A DNA stretch of 64,000 nt. It comes from HGM12998 sp900756495 (GTDB lineage Bacteria; Bacillota; Clostridia; Oscillospirales; Oscillospiraceae). How positions within the stretch are numbered: the stretch's first letter is position 1; each line of letters starts with the position of its first letter. The notes beneath the pieces are model-generated. The model ran no database searches. It had not been told where the DNA came from and saw only the letters and a program-made list of their open reading frames with translations. This document shows, one piece after another, positions 17,133-26,121 of this stretch. The position numbers and the translations under genes were made by a program. The stretch spans positions 1-64,000 of the forward strand of contig CAUEFI010000008.1 in NCBI GenBank assembly GCA_958477305.1. The letters run 5' to 3'.

Positions 17133-18899
17133 ATGGCATTGACCAAAAATAAGGCTGTTTTAGATTGGATAGACGATCAGGCGGCGCTGACCCAGCCCGA
17201 TCAGATCGTTTGGATTGACGGCAGCGAGGCACAGCTGGACACACTTCGGGCACAGGCCTGTTCCACCGGAGAGCTGGAAAAGCTCAACGAGGAAAAGCTG
17301 CCCGGCTGCTATCTGCACCGTACAGCGGTAAACGACGTGGCCCGCGTGGAGGATCGCACTTTTATCTGCTGTGAACGCAAAGAGGACGCCGGTCCCACCA
17401 ACAACTGGATGGCGCCCGCCGAGATGTACGCCAAGCTGCGCAAGCTGTACGCTGGATCCATGAGGGGGCGGACCATGTATGTCATCCCCTATTCCATGGG
17501 CGTCGTGGGCTCTCCCTTTGCCAAGTACGGTATCGAACTTACCGACTCCATCTATGTGGTTCTCAACATGGCAATTATGACACGGGTGGGACAAAATGTG
17601 CTGGACGCCCTGGGCGATTCTCCCGACTACGTCAAAGGCCTCCATGCCAAGGCTGATCTGGATCCCGAAAACCGCTACATCGTTCAGTTCCCTCAGGACA
17701 ATACCATCATGTCGGTTAACTCCGGCTATGGCGGAAACGTGCTGCTGGGCAAAAAATGCTTTGCTCTGCGTATTGCCACCTGCCTGGGCCGGGACGAGGG
17801 CTGGATGGCCGAGCATATGCTGATTCTGGGGATTCAGAATCCCCAGGGCGAGGTCCGCTATCTGGCCGCCGCGTTCCCCTCCGCCTGCGGCAAAACCAAC
17901 CTGGCGATGCTCATCCCCCCCGCCGTATACCGCGAGAAGGGCTGGAAGGTCTGGTGTGTGGGCGACGATATCGCCTGGCTCCGGGTAGGTGATGACGGCC
18001 GCCTGTGGGCGATGAACCCCGAGTACGGCTTCTTTGGCGTGGCGCCCGGCACCAATGAGAAGTCCAACCCCAATGCCCTGGCCTCCACCCGCAAGGGCAC
18101 CATCTTTACGAATGTAGTCCACAATCTGGACGACAATACGGTCTGGTGGGAGGGTCTGGATAAGAACCCGCCCGAGCACGCTGTGGATTGGAAGGGCAAC
18201 CCCTGGAATGGTAAGACCTCTTCCGAGAAAGGCGCCCACCCCAACAGCCGTTTTACGGCGTCGGCCAAAAACTGTCCCTGCATCTCTCCCGAGTTTGAGA
18301 ACCCGGCGGGCGTCCCCATCTCCGCCATCGTCTTCGGCGGCCGCCGGGCCAAGACAGCCCCCCTGGTCTATCAGTCCCGTGACTGGGAGCACGGTGTATT
18401 CGTGGGTTCTGTCATGGCCTCCGAGACTACCGCTGCCGCCGCAGGGGCGGTAGGAGTCGTCCGCCGCGATCCTATGGCCATGCTCCCCTTCTGCGGCTAT
18501 AACATGGCCGATTACTGGCAGCACTGGCTGGACATGGGCGGCAAAATCGCCAAGCAGCCCAAGATCTTTAATGTCAACTGGTTCCGCACCGACGATGATG
18601 GGCATTTTATCTGGCCCGGCTTCGGCGACAATCTGCGGGTCCTGGAGTGGATCATGAAGCGTTGCTCTGACGAGGTTGAGGCAGATGAGACCCCCATCGG
18701 CTACGAGCCAAAGCCTGAGGACATTAACCTGGACGATTCCGGCGTGGATGTGGAGACGCTGAAGAATCTTCTCTCGGTTGACAAGGCGCTGTGGCTGGAA
18801 GACGTTAAGGCTATTCGGGAGTTCTATGCCAAGTTTGGCGATAAACTTCCAAAAACACTTGCTCAGGAACTGGACGCTTTGGAAGCCAGGCTGAAATAA
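17133..18899 (+). CDS. pckG: Phosphoenolpyruvate carboxykinase (GTP)
   Basis: Interconverts oxaloacetate plus GTP and phosphoenolpyruvate, CO2 plus GDP (EC 4.1.1.32); in anaerobic gut Clostridia it may run in either direction. I use the ATG at 17133, placed 9 bases after AGGAGG; the frame from 17103 only adds leader codons. At 588 residues it has normal GTP-class length. Seen motifs: the P-loop FPSACGKTN with the reactive Cys252, the metal-binding VGDDIAWL segment, the guanine-site GGRRAKTAPLV, and the FNVNWFR block. The GTP-type rather than the ATP-type P-loop decides the class. Monocistronic between its own promoter and terminator. Confidence 0.97.
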   Translation: MALTKNKAVLDWIDDQAALTQPDQIVWIDGSEAQLDTLRAQACSTGELEKLNEEKLPGCYLHRTAVNDVARVEDRTFICCERKEDAGPTNNWMAPAEMYAKLRKLYAGSMRGRTMYVIPYSMGVVGSPFAKYGIELTDSIYVVLNMAIMTRVGQNVLDALGDSPDYVKGLHAKADLDPENRYIVQFPQDNTIMSVNSGYGGNVLLGKKCFALRIATCLGRDEGWMAEHMLILGIQNPQGEVRYLAAAFPSACGKTNLAMLIPPAVYREKGWKVWCVGDDIAWLRVGDDGRLWAMNPEYGFFGVAPGTNEKSNPNALASTRKGTIFTNVVHNLDDNTVWWEGLDKNPPEHAVDWKGNPWNGKTSSEKGAHPNSRFTASAKNCPCISPEFENPAGVPISAIVFGGRRAKTAPLVYQSRDWEHGVFVGSVMASETTAAAAGAVGVVRRDPMAMLPFCGYNMADYWQHWLDMGGKIAKQPKIFNVNWFRTDDDGHFIWPGFGDNLRVLEWIMKRCSDEVEADETPIGYEPKPEDINLDDSGVDVETLKNLLSVDKALWLEDVKAIREFYAKFGDKLPKTLAQELDALEARLK

Positions 18900-18908
18900 A
18901 AAATGACA

Positions 18909-18944
18909 GAGATCCGCTGTGCATATAGCTACACAGCGGATCTC
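18909..18944. terminator. Terminator of pckG
   Basis: Perfect 13-base arms (18909-18921, 18932-18944) followed by GCTTTT; also faces the converging DUF4349 gene. Confidence 0.8.
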
Positions 18945-18962
18945 GCTTTTCTAAAAGACGGC

Positions 18963-19934
18963 TTACCGTTTTTCCTGCGGCCCCTTATTCTGTTCTTCCG
19001 CCGGAGCGGCAGGCAACGGCGGAGTCGTTCGCTTTTTATGCCTGCGCACCAGAATGACGCCCCCGGCTCCCAACACAACGGCCAGAACCAGCAGAGCTGT
19101 CAGGTGGTAGGCGCACCAGACCACAAAATTCCCCAGCGCCTCCCCTGCGCCGGCAAAGCCATCTGATAATGCAGCGGAGATACGGACGCCCATGCTGCCG
19201 GCAGGGCCGGAGGATGCGGCAACCCGGATAACTTCTTCCATCGCTATCGTGACAGTTGCAAAATCCACCAGGCTGTCATATCTGCGCAGCTGAGTGGAAT
19301 ACTGCTCTATCTGATACTCCGCCTCGCTGAGCGCATTCTCCAGGCTGATAATATCCTCCATATTTTCTGCACGCTCCAGCAGCGCTAAAAGGCGTTCCCG
19401 TTTTGTCTCTTGCGTTCGGAGGCGGGATTCCATATCAAAATACGTCTCCCCCACATCTTCAGCATCCCGGTGCAGACTGACCACATGACCTACATCGCCT
19501 ACCGAGGAGAGAAGGGCTTCATAGCGCTCCTTGGGCACCCGGACTACGTAGTTTCCGTACCGGGCGGCATTCTGGTCATAATATCCGCCGCCTTGGACCG
19601 ATGCACTCTCATAGTATCCCCCGCAAGATTCCACCAACGCATCCAGCTCATTCTCAGCTGCTGTAAAGTCAGTCACCTGAACAGTAACTTCCGCCCTCTG
19701 GATCAGTTTGGCATCTTCACCGGCATATGTGCGGGTCTCCTCCGCAGATGAGGCAGAAAAGTTCAGACCGTCCTGTACAGCTGCCTCCGGCGCTTCCATC
19801 ACAACCGCTCCCCCTCCTGAGGCGGCGGCCAGACCTCCTCCAGGCGGTACGCTGCCGTTGTCTTCGCCGGCGCAGGCGGTAAGCGCGTAGAGGAAAAGCA
19901 AAGTCATGAAAAGCAGAAGGGAGCGCTTTTTCAT
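18963..19934 (-). CDS. DUF4349 lipoprotein
   Basis: A 323-residue surface lipoprotein: signal peptide with lipobox LTAC (Cys at about 21), a Gly/Ala-rich linker, then a DUF4349 domain (about 75-235) with RAEVTVQVTDF and the YVVRVPKERYEALL block, a long coiled segment (TKRERLLALLERAENMEDII), and a C-terminal transmembrane helix (about 278-300) followed by basic residues. So it is anchored at both ends. The function of DUF4349 proteins is unknown; an envelope role is likely. The ATG follows GGAGGTG. Diverges from the amidase operon. Confidence 0.9.
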   Translation of the reverse strand: MKKRSLLLFMTLLFLYALTACAGEDNGSVPPGGGLAAASGGGAVVMEAPEAAVQDGLNFSASSAEETRTYAGEDAKLIQRAEVTVQVTDFTAAENELDALVESCGGYYESASVQGGGYYDQNAARYGNYVVRVPKERYEALLSSVGDVGHVVSLHRDAEDVGETYFDMESRLRTQETKRERLLALLERAENMEDIISLENALSEAEYQIEQYSTQLRRYDSLVDFATVTIAMEEVIRVAASSGPAGSMGVRISAALSDGFAGAGEALGNFVVWCAYHLTALLVLAVVLGAGGVILVRRHKKRTTPPLPAAPAEEQNKGPQEKR

Positions 19935-20047
19935 AGGAAGACACCTCCGTTATTCAGATATTCTTTAGACGCACCGTTTTAACAAAGGTTCCCTCTCCCT
20001 GCTCCGGCGCATAGGATGGGCAAACGGGTTTTGAAGGAGGTATTCTT

Positions 20048-20788
20048 ATGCCCATCATCTATCTCTCCCCCTCCACCCAGGAGAACAACCTCTATGTCAA
20101 CGGCGGCACGGAAGAGGAGTGGATGAACAGGTTGGCCGATGCCCTGGTGCCCTATCTCACCGCCTCTGGCATCCGATACAGCCGCAACACGCCTGACATG
20201 ACTGCCGCATCCTCTATCCGGGCCTCCAATGAGGGAAACTATGACCTGCACTTGGCCCTCCACTCCAACGCAGCCCCTGAGGGAAAATACGGCCAAATCC
20301 GCGGCATCATTGTATTCTATTATCCCGGCTCAGTTCGCGGGCGGGAGGCGGCCACGCTCATTGCAGATGGACTGAAAGTCATCTATCCCCTCCCCAACAA
20401 TGTCCGGGCCGAGGGCACCACCGCCATCGGAGAGGTGCGCCGGGTACGGGCCCCCTCGGTCTTTATCGAGCTAGGCTACCACGACAACCCGGACGACGCT
20501 GCCTGGATCAAAAGCAATCTGGATGCCGTCGCCCGAAATATCGCCCTCTCCCTTACCGAGTACTTCGGCCTTCCCTTTCTTGAGCCTATGGCTCCCCGCT
20601 CCGCCGTCGTAGATGTCAGCTGGGGGTATCTCAATATCAGAGATAAGCCGGAGCCTTCCGCCGCCATCCTGGCTATGGCCTATGATGGAGCTGCTCTTAC
20701 CGTGGTCAACCAGTGGCAGGGGTGGTATGTGGTTCGCTTCGGCGATGTACTGGGCTGGGCCAGTTCCAACTTCATCACGCTGATCTGA
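20048..20788 (+). CDS. N-acetylmuramoyl-L-alanine amidase with SH3 domain
   Basis: Cleaves the amide bond between muramic acid and the stem peptide. 246 residues, no signal peptide. An Amidase_3-like core (about 3-175) shows the metal-site segments DLHLALHSNA (His near 78) and the catalytic-Glu block VFIELGYHDN; the usual first His-containing motif is replaced by YLSPSTQ, so zinc ligation may be unusual. A bacterial SH3 domain (about 185-246: WGYLNIRDKP ... VVRFGDVLGWASSNFI) should bind wall. The ATG follows GAAGGAGG. The LysM-GH18 gene starts 10 bases after its stop, so they are an operon, most likely for spore cortex or wall turnover. Confidence 0.85.
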   Translation: MPIIYLSPSTQENNLYVNGGTEEEWMNRLADALVPYLTASGIRYSRNTPDMTAASSIRASNEGNYDLHLALHSNAAPEGKYGQIRGIIVFYYPGSVRGREAATLIADGLKVIYPLPNNVRAEGTTAIGEVRRVRAPSVFIELGYHDNPDDAAWIKSNLDAVARNIALSLTEYFGLPFLEPMAPRSAVVDVSWGYLNIRDKPEPSAAILAMAYDGAALTVVNQWQGWYVVRFGDVLGWASSNFITLI

Positions 20789-20798
20789 GGGCTGGAGT

Positions 20799-22085
20799 AT
20801 GGTCATTCACGTAGTCAAGCCGGGCGACAGCATCTATGCCATCGCACTGGAGTACGGTGTCCCCATGTCGCAGATTGTGGTAGACAACGGACTGGAGAAC
20901 CGTGCACAGCTGGCGGTAGGTCAGGCGCTTGTCATCCAGTTCCCCAAGACAATTCACACGGTCCGTCCCGGCGAGAGCCTGAGCCGTATTGCCCGGGAGG
21001 CCGGACTGTCCCTGCGCCAGCTCTACCGCAACAACCCCATTCTGAGAGGAGCGCCCGTCCTGTACCCCGGACAGACGCTGGTCCTCTCTTATGAGGGAGC
21101 CAAGGAGGGTATCCTATCGGTCAATGGATATGCCTATCCCTTTATCGACAAGGATCTTCTTCAATCCACCATTCCCTATCTCACCTTTCTGACGCCCTTC
21201 ACCTATGGTATTACCCCGTCCGGCGGCCTGGTGGACCTGGATGACACAGTTCTCATTGCCATGGCCCGCTCCGGAGGGGCCGCCCCGCTGATGCATCTGT
21301 CCACACTCACGGAGCAGGGCGGCTTTTCCAATGAGCTGGCGCACCTGGTCCTCACCGACATGGCAGTCCAGGATAACCTGGTCTCAAATCTCATTCAGAC
21401 CATTCAGTACAAGGGCTACGCCGGACTGGACATAGATTTTGAGTACGTCTTTCCCCAGGACGCCGCCGCCTACGCCGCATTTTTAAGCCGCCTGACAGAG
21501 ATGCTGAACCCGATGGGTTATCCCGTCATTGCGGCGCTGGCGCCTAAGATCTCAGCCGACCAGCCCGGCCTGCTGTACGAAGCTCATAACTACCGGGCCA
21601 TTGGCGAGGCAGTCAACGAGGTTCTGCTGATGACATACGAGTGGGGGTATACCTACGGTCCCCCGATGGCTGTAGCCCCTCTCCCCAATGTGCGCCGCGT
21701 AGTGGAGTATGCCCTCACTGAAATTCCGGCGGAAAAGATTTGGCTCGGAATTCCCAACTACGGCTATGACTGGCCCCTCCCCTTCGTTCAAGGCGAGACC
21801 AAGGCCACATCCCTCTCCAGTCAGCAGGCAGTGGCCCTGGCCGTGCGATATGGTACAGCCATCCAATATGATGAAACGGCCCAATCCCCCTGGTTCCGCT
21901 ATACCGACGAAAATGGACGCGGCCATGAGGTCTGGTTTGAGGATGCCAGAAGCATACGCGCTAAGCTTGCCCTCATTCCGGAATATGGACTTCTGGGCGC
22001 CGGATATTGGAATCTGATGCGGGATTTCCCGCAGAATTGGCGAGTTCTCAATGCGCTCTATGAAATCCGCGACCCGAAAATTTGA
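20799..22085 (+). CDS. LysM-GH18 spore peptidoglycan hydrolase (YaaH/SleL type)
   Basis: 428 residues: two LysM repeats (about 2-46, HVVKPGDSIYAIALEYGV; 50-95, HTVRPGESLSRIAREAGL) and a glycoside hydrolase 18 barrel with the catalytic motif GLDIDFEY (Glu near 213). This arrangement is that of cortical-fragment lytic enzymes (N-acetylglucosaminidase) in endospores such as Bacillus YaaH/SleL. There is no signal peptide, in line with proteins made in the mother cell and laid on the forespore. Follows the amidase gene by 10 bases. Start ATG 20799 is within a GAGGGCTGGAGT context. Confidence 0.92.
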   Translation: MVIHVVKPGDSIYAIALEYGVPMSQIVVDNGLENRAQLAVGQALVIQFPKTIHTVRPGESLSRIAREAGLSLRQLYRNNPILRGAPVLYPGQTLVLSYEGAKEGILSVNGYAYPFIDKDLLQSTIPYLTFLTPFTYGITPSGGLVDLDDTVLIAMARSGGAAPLMHLSTLTEQGGFSNELAHLVLTDMAVQDNLVSNLIQTIQYKGYAGLDIDFEYVFPQDAAAYAAFLSRLTEMLNPMGYPVIAALAPKISADQPGLLYEAHNYRAIGEAVNEVLLMTYEWGYTYGPPMAVAPLPNVRRVVEYALTEIPAEKIWLGIPNYGYDWPLPFVQGETKATSLSSQQAVALAVRYGTAIQYDETAQSPWFRYTDENGRGHEVWFEDARSIRAKLALIPEYGLLGAGYWNLMRDFPQNWRVLNALYEIRDPKI

Positions 22086-22375
22086 GTACTAAACTTGTCA
22101 GTTTTTCTTGTTCATAAATTGTTCACAGCAATTTAGAAAATTGTACATCACTTTCCTCAAAAATCTGGTATCCTATGTTTGTCAGGATACAAAAAGCAAA
22201 TCAAACTCCTCCTCTCTCTTCCCTCTCTCTTTCAAAGCACTGTCCCCCCGCAGGGCGGCAACCGCTCCCTGCGGGGGGGACAGACCAAGACTTCCGCGCC
22301 CGCAAGGGCGCGTTTTTTGATCTCAGCAAGTATATTTTTTCTCTTGACATGGCATACTGATATCGAGGTGATCCG
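22086..22375 (+). other. Hairpin-rich intergenic region, possible small RNA
   Basis: Contains three stem-loops: GTATCCT/AGGATAC arms (22168-22174, 22084-free spacing to 22084+106, i.e. right arm 22184-22190); a long GC-rich stem (22241-22255 with 22267-22282); and a short GC stem (22295-22301, 22306-22312) with a run of six T (22313-22318). The last is a proper terminator and lies 57 bases before a small gene, so it ends either the GH18 transcript or a separate small RNA. Confidence 0.5.
22295..22318 (+). terminator. Rho-independent terminator
   Basis: CGCGCCC/GGGCGCG stem with GCAA loop and six T. Preceded by a longer GC hairpin, giving a tandem arrangement after the GH18 gene. Confidence 0.75.
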
Positions 22376-22537
22376 ATGTCTTATGTAAATCCCGCTATCC
22401 GCAGGCAGTTTGAATCCATGCCTATCGATCTAAAAAATGCAGTTTTGGCCCAGGATGTGAAATTGGAAAGTATGGCCGACCTTATGGCCTGTCTGGAGCG
22501 TATTATCGCGGAGGGAGAGCGTGAAGGCCATGCTTGA
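22376..22537 (+). CDS. Small unknown protein 1 (53 aa)
   Basis: ATG 22376 with GAGGTG six bases upstream gives a 53-residue acidic, helical peptide (starts MSYVNPAIRRQFESMPIDLK, ends AEGEREGHA). No signal peptide or membrane segment. Its end overlaps the GTG start of the next small gene by 17 bases, so the two are translationally coupled. I do not recognise the family. The ribosome site, composition and coupling argue for a real gene. Confidence 0.6.
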   Translation: MSYVNPAIRRQFESMPIDLKNAVLAQDVKLESMADLMACLERIIAEGEREGHA

Positions 22538-22757
22538 GCACGCCTCCCTTACCCCTGAAGCGCTGGCCTATTTCCGTGCGCTTCCCCTGGGCACACAAGT
22601 AGCTATCAGTCACAGCAATCTGAGCTTCCGTACGCTGGAGGATATCAAGGCCTATGAGTCAAGGACATGCTCCGGCATGGACGGCGTGCTCTACAAAAAC
22701 CTGCCTGAAGCCTCTGTTCCCTCCAATTCCGCGTTGGATCCACTGGATTCCGAATAG
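22521..22757 (+). CDS. Small unknown protein 2 (78 aa)
   Basis: GTG 22521, preceded by GGAGGGAG inside the end of the previous gene, gives a 78-residue protein (MKAMLEHASLTPEALAYFRA...). The first 50 residues look like a compact helical domain; the end is Ser/Pro-rich. It is followed 11 bases later by a strong terminator, so with the preceding 53-residue gene it forms a two-gene unit of unknown purpose. An ATG at 22530 in the same frame is an alternative start. Confidence 0.6.
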   Translation: MKAMLEHASLTPEALAYFRALPLGTQVAISHSNLSFRTLEDIKAYESRTCSGMDGVLYKNLPEASVPSNSALDPLDSE

Positions 22758-22768
22758 ACAAGCACATA

Positions 22769-22800
22769 AAGACGCCGCTCTCAAAAGAGAGCGGCGTCTT
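22769..22800. terminator. Bidirectional terminator
   Basis: Perfect 14-base arms (22769-22782, 22787-22800) with AAAA loop and T-rich right side, between the small-gene pair and the converging LysR gene. Confidence 0.85.
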
Positions 22801-22803
22801 TCC

Positions 22804-23673
22804 CTATTCTGTCTCCAGCGCGCGATAGAAGTCAATGATGCTGTTCCGGACGGAGGTCAGCTCCTTCTGTCCCATATCGCTCTTGCGCCAATAGAGGAAA
22901 AGGGGCTGGGCAATATAAAAGTCTCTTACCGGAAGGATAACCAGATCCTCGCGATTTTGCAGATGCCGCTCCAGCATCAGGCCCAGGCAGCGGTTAGAGC
23001 GGATCACGCTCAGCATATCGGAGGCATCCCGGCCCTGAAAGACTGTACGCGGTGAAAAGCCATAGGCCTCGCAGGCCGCCCGGGCCATGTAGGTCAGCGA
23101 ATGCGGGGCACTGTTGCTGCAAAATGGATAGCAGTTTAGCTCTTCCGGTGTGACTACCTCTCGTCCCGCCAGAGGGTGGCCTTTACCGGCCACCACAACC
23201 GCCCTGTGATGACAGAGCAGATCATGCTCCAGACCGGGAAGCGCCGTCCTGCCAAAGGTAATAACAAGGTCCAGATTATTATGTATCAGCTCACTCTCCC
23301 AATTTCTAGGGATGGTACTTGCGGCCAGGTTTATCCCTTCGGACAGAAGTCTGGAGAGCAGCTGTGAATTGGTTGGAGCCCGTGAGCAGGCAATTCGAAT
23401 AAAATGGTCCGCATGCTCCTGCTCCCTGAGGGCCGTAAGGCAGGAACTCATGATCTGATCGACCTGAACGGCATGCTCCAGAAAAATTCGGCCGCAGTTG
23501 TTCAGCTGAATACCGCGGCCAGTCCGATAAAACAGCTGGCAGCCCAGCTCTGCCTCCAGCCGCCGGATGGCGGTGGAAAGCGTGGGCTGCGTAATATGGA
23601 GTATCTGAGCCGCCCGGGTCATGTGCTCCGTCTGAGCCGTCACAATAAAATATCTTAAACTGGTAAAGTCCAT
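22804..23673 (-). CDS. LysR-type transcriptional regulator
   Basis: A full-length 289-residue LysR protein: winged helix-turn-helix at 1-60 (LRYFIVTAQTEHMTRAAQIL then HITQPTLSTAIRRLEAELG) and a periplasmic-binding-like effector domain at about 90-285. The effector is unknown. No target gene is adjacent on the divergent side: the 340 bases upstream are empty, and the nearest genes are a small-protein pair and an SLH operon. The ATG at 23673 matches the family start MDFTSLRYF. Confidence 0.93.
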   Translation of the reverse strand: MDFTSLRYFIVTAQTEHMTRAAQILHITQPTLSTAIRRLEAELGCQLFYRTGRGIQLNNCGRIFLEHAVQVDQIMSSCLTALREQEHADHFIRIACSRAPTNSQLLSRLLSEGINLAASTIPRNWESELIHNNLDLVITFGRTALPGLEHDLLCHHRAVVVAGKGHPLAGREVVTPEELNCYPFCSNSAPHSLTYMARAACEAYGFSPRTVFQGRDASDMLSVIRSNRCLGLMLERHLQNREDLVILPVRDFYIAQPLFLYWRKSDMGQKELTSVRNSIIDFYRALETE

Positions 23674-24013
23674 AAGCGGTGTCTCCTGCCAAAGTTCTGC
23701 GCTTCTCTTAGAAAATTACTTATTAAAAAATGTGCCGGTCTGCACAGCGGTACCAACACGCCTCAACGCAGAAAATTTTGACACAGTCCCCGCCTTTAAC
23801 AGTAACCGGCTCTTTTTATTGCGGAAAGACAGTTTTATTTTATCACTATAAATTTATTTGTAAAGGAAAGAGAGTCAACTAAGATCCCTAACCGCCAAGT
23901 TTTCAAATGATAAGGCAGCCGTTTTATATGCACAGCGCAATCGTATCGGAGCGCACCATAAAGAGCCGCCCGGACATGTTCTGTCCGGGCGGCTCCTGCT
24001 GGATACGGCTGGG
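23674..24013. other. Intergenic region with terminator of the SLH/ABC operon
   Basis: AT-rich, no gene seen. A perfect hairpin at 23963-23976 / 23982-23995 ends the leftward SLH operon. A TTGACA at 23778-23783 lacks a convincing -10. Confidence 0.6.
23963..23995 (-). terminator. Terminator of the MFP-ABC-SLH operon
   Basis: 14-base perfect arms (GAGCCGCCCGGACA and complement) with a 5-base loop and a TTTA tail on the minus strand. Confidence 0.7.
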
Positions 24014-26089
24014 TCACTCCGTCAAAATCACACGGATCTGGCCGCCGCTGGAAGGGGATTTATCATAATAGACGGTAAAGCTGGATGCAAAAGACTTGGC
24101 GTCCTCCAAGGTGGTCCACTGCCCCGTCTCTGTATTGTAGACCTGTACCTCGCTGGCAATGGGCACCCGTACGCCGTTCACCACGGCCGCCTCAAGCCCG
24201 TCAAAATCAGAGCGCGGTATACCGGCTGCCCGTGTCAGGGTGACCACACTTACCGCCTTGCCCTCGCCGCTGACCGCAATGCCGCCGTAGGTGCTATCGC
24301 TTACCCTGTTGCCCGTGACGTACATTTTGGAGCCGTCAGAGGTGTTGTTCTCCACTCCTACAGTGGTGTTGTAGCTCTCACTGTCTCCGTTTCCGATGCT
24401 GGCCACCTTTTCCTGTCCCGTCTTGAGCAGGCCATAGGTGTAGGCGTTGCCGGTGACATCGTTGAGGAGAAGGACAGAGACCTCCCCGCTGGAATTGGTC
24501 GCATAGAAGTCAATTTTGGAAGCTGCCACGCTGTCAAAAAGAATATCGTCCATCTCCAGTGAAACCACCGTACTTGTTCCAACCCGCTCATAAACGGCGA
24601 TGTCGTCGGCCAGCGGGATAGTCCCCAGTGTGGAGGTTGTCACGTTAAGTTTGTTGGCACTGCCCCCGGAGACCTCAGATATTGAGATCTTTCCAATACC
24701 GGAGGAGCTTACCCGTACCAGACTCCCCACCAAACTGCTGGCGGCAGAGGAATTGGAGGAGAGCTCTCCCGAAGCGGTAAGGCCGCAGGTCAGAGTTATG
24801 CTGGCATTGGTCCCCACACTGTCCAGTACGCCGTAGAGATCCGTTTTCTTGGATGCAGCTGCCCAAGCTCCTGTTACATCACCAGAGGCGTCCAAAGAGA
24901 CGGTAATCCGATCTCCCACTGAAAATTGTCCCACGCTGGACTCCGCTCCATCGGCGATATCCAGGCTCATGCCTAAAATCTGAATGGAGGTGGGGTTAGC
25001 GGCATTGGGCACCGCATTTTCATAATAGCCTGTGAGAAGAACTCCCTCGTACTTCCCTCCTCCCGCTGCAACCACAAGATCAATGGAGCCTGAGGCAGAG
25101 TAATATAGTGTGATGGTATCCCGATCCTCCAGGTCATACCAGCAGGCGGAATAGGTGATTTTCTCGTCGTCAAGAATGACGGCTGTACTGCTTGAAATAC
25201 TGTATTCCCGGCCGCTGGTATCGGTGATGGCCGCAGCGGTGACCTCCTTTACCGAAACGGATCTGCTGGCCGTATCACCAGGCAGGAAGCCGGATACTTT
25301 TCCCGTCTTATCCAGCAGCAGGGTACCGCGGATACCCATCAGGGCATCCGCCACCCGGGCGGACTGCTCATAGTAGCTCAAATTCCCGTTTGCATAGACC
25401 ATGGCGGTATCCTGGGTCCCATCTGCAGACTCGGCGTCATTGTCCAATACCACCGCGTCTGTAACAGCAGATGCGCAGAGCTTGGCGATATAGTCTGTCC
25501 CCTGAGCGTCGTCGCTCTTCAGCATAGCGTACAGGAGGAGAGCTGCTTCCCCCCGATTGAGGCTCTGGCCGGAGCTCTTGGATATCCCATCGGTAAGGCC
25601 CAGAGCTTCGGCCTTGGACATGTAGTCCTGCGGCCAGAAGGGCCCGATGTCGTCATCACTGTAGCCCATCAGGTGGAGCACAATGGTCACAGCCTGTCCC
25701 AGGGTCACTGGATCTTCGGGGCCGAATGTACCGTCTCCGTAGCCGCTGACCAGCCCCTCCTGATAGGCTAAATTGATATAGGGAGCGGCCCAGTTGGTAC
25801 CGGGCACATCGGAAAACAGCGTGCGGTAGGAGCTGCCGCTCACCTGGTCTCCATGACCTTCAGCCAGTACCGCCAGTTTGCAGAACTGCGCCCGGGTCAG
25901 GCTGTCTCCGGGATGGTAGCTGCCGTCGCTGTAGCCGTCCACAATGCCCAGTCCTGACAGCACCTCAACTGCTTCCGCCATTTCGGTATCGGTCACATCA
26001 GAAAAGGCCAGGGCGGCCGGCACAAATGCGCAGATGATGCCCAGGCAGACGGCCGCCGCCAGTGCGGCGGCCAGAATACGGTGTTTCAT
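24014..26089 (-). CDS. SLH-domain surface protein of an ABC export operon
   Basis: A 691-residue exported protein. Start ATG 26089 lies 9 bases after AGGAGG; the apparent TTG at 26107 is inside that ribosome site. Signal peptide (1-29), then three S-layer-homology repeats at about 30-75, 90-140 and 155-190 (FSDVTDTEMAEAVEVL; WAAPYINLAYQEGLVSGYGD; MSKAEALGLTDGI), which anchor to wall polymer. The remaining 480 or so residues are beta-rich, Ser/Thr/Gly/Val-rich with repeated domains of unknown type. It is the last gene of a unit with a membrane-fusion protein, an ABC ATPase and a MacB-type permease, 32 bases after the permease, which suggests it works with the exporter or is its cargo. Confidence 0.9.
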   Translation of the reverse strand: MKHRILAAALAAAVCLGIICAFVPAALAFSDVTDTEMAEAVEVLSGLGIVDGYSDGSYHPGDSLTRAQFCKLAVLAEGHGDQVSGSSYRTLFSDVPGTNWAAPYINLAYQEGLVSGYGDGTFGPEDPVTLGQAVTIVLHLMGYSDDDIGPFWPQDYMSKAEALGLTDGISKSSGQSLNRGEAALLLYAMLKSDDAQGTDYIAKLCASAVTDAVVLDNDAESADGTQDTAMVYANGNLSYYEQSARVADALMGIRGTLLLDKTGKVSGFLPGDTASRSVSVKEVTAAAITDTSGREYSISSSTAVILDDEKITYSACWYDLEDRDTITLYYSASGSIDLVVAAGGGKYEGVLLTGYYENAVPNAANPTSIQILGMSLDIADGAESSVGQFSVGDRITVSLDASGDVTGAWAAASKKTDLYGVLDSVGTNASITLTCGLTASGELSSNSSAASSLVGSLVRVSSSGIGKISISEVSGGSANKLNVTTSTLGTIPLADDIAVYERVGTSTVVSLEMDDILFDSVAASKIDFYATNSSGEVSVLLLNDVTGNAYTYGLLKTGQEKVASIGNGDSESYNTTVGVENNTSDGSKMYVTGNRVSDSTYGGIAVSGEGKAVSVVTLTRAAGIPRSDFDGLEAAVVNGVRVPIASEVQVYNTETGQWTTLEDAKSFASSFTVYYDKSPSSGGQIRVILTE

Positions 26090-26121
26090 GGTCAGAATCC
26101 TCCTCAAGTTTGGAATGGAAC

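Noticed and set aside
17160..18605. A 481-codon open frame antisense to pckG
   Set aside because: Mirror of the pckG codons, no family features or start signals.
22344..22349. TTGACA upstream of the small-gene pair as a -35
   Set aside because: No acceptable -10 at 16-18 bases.
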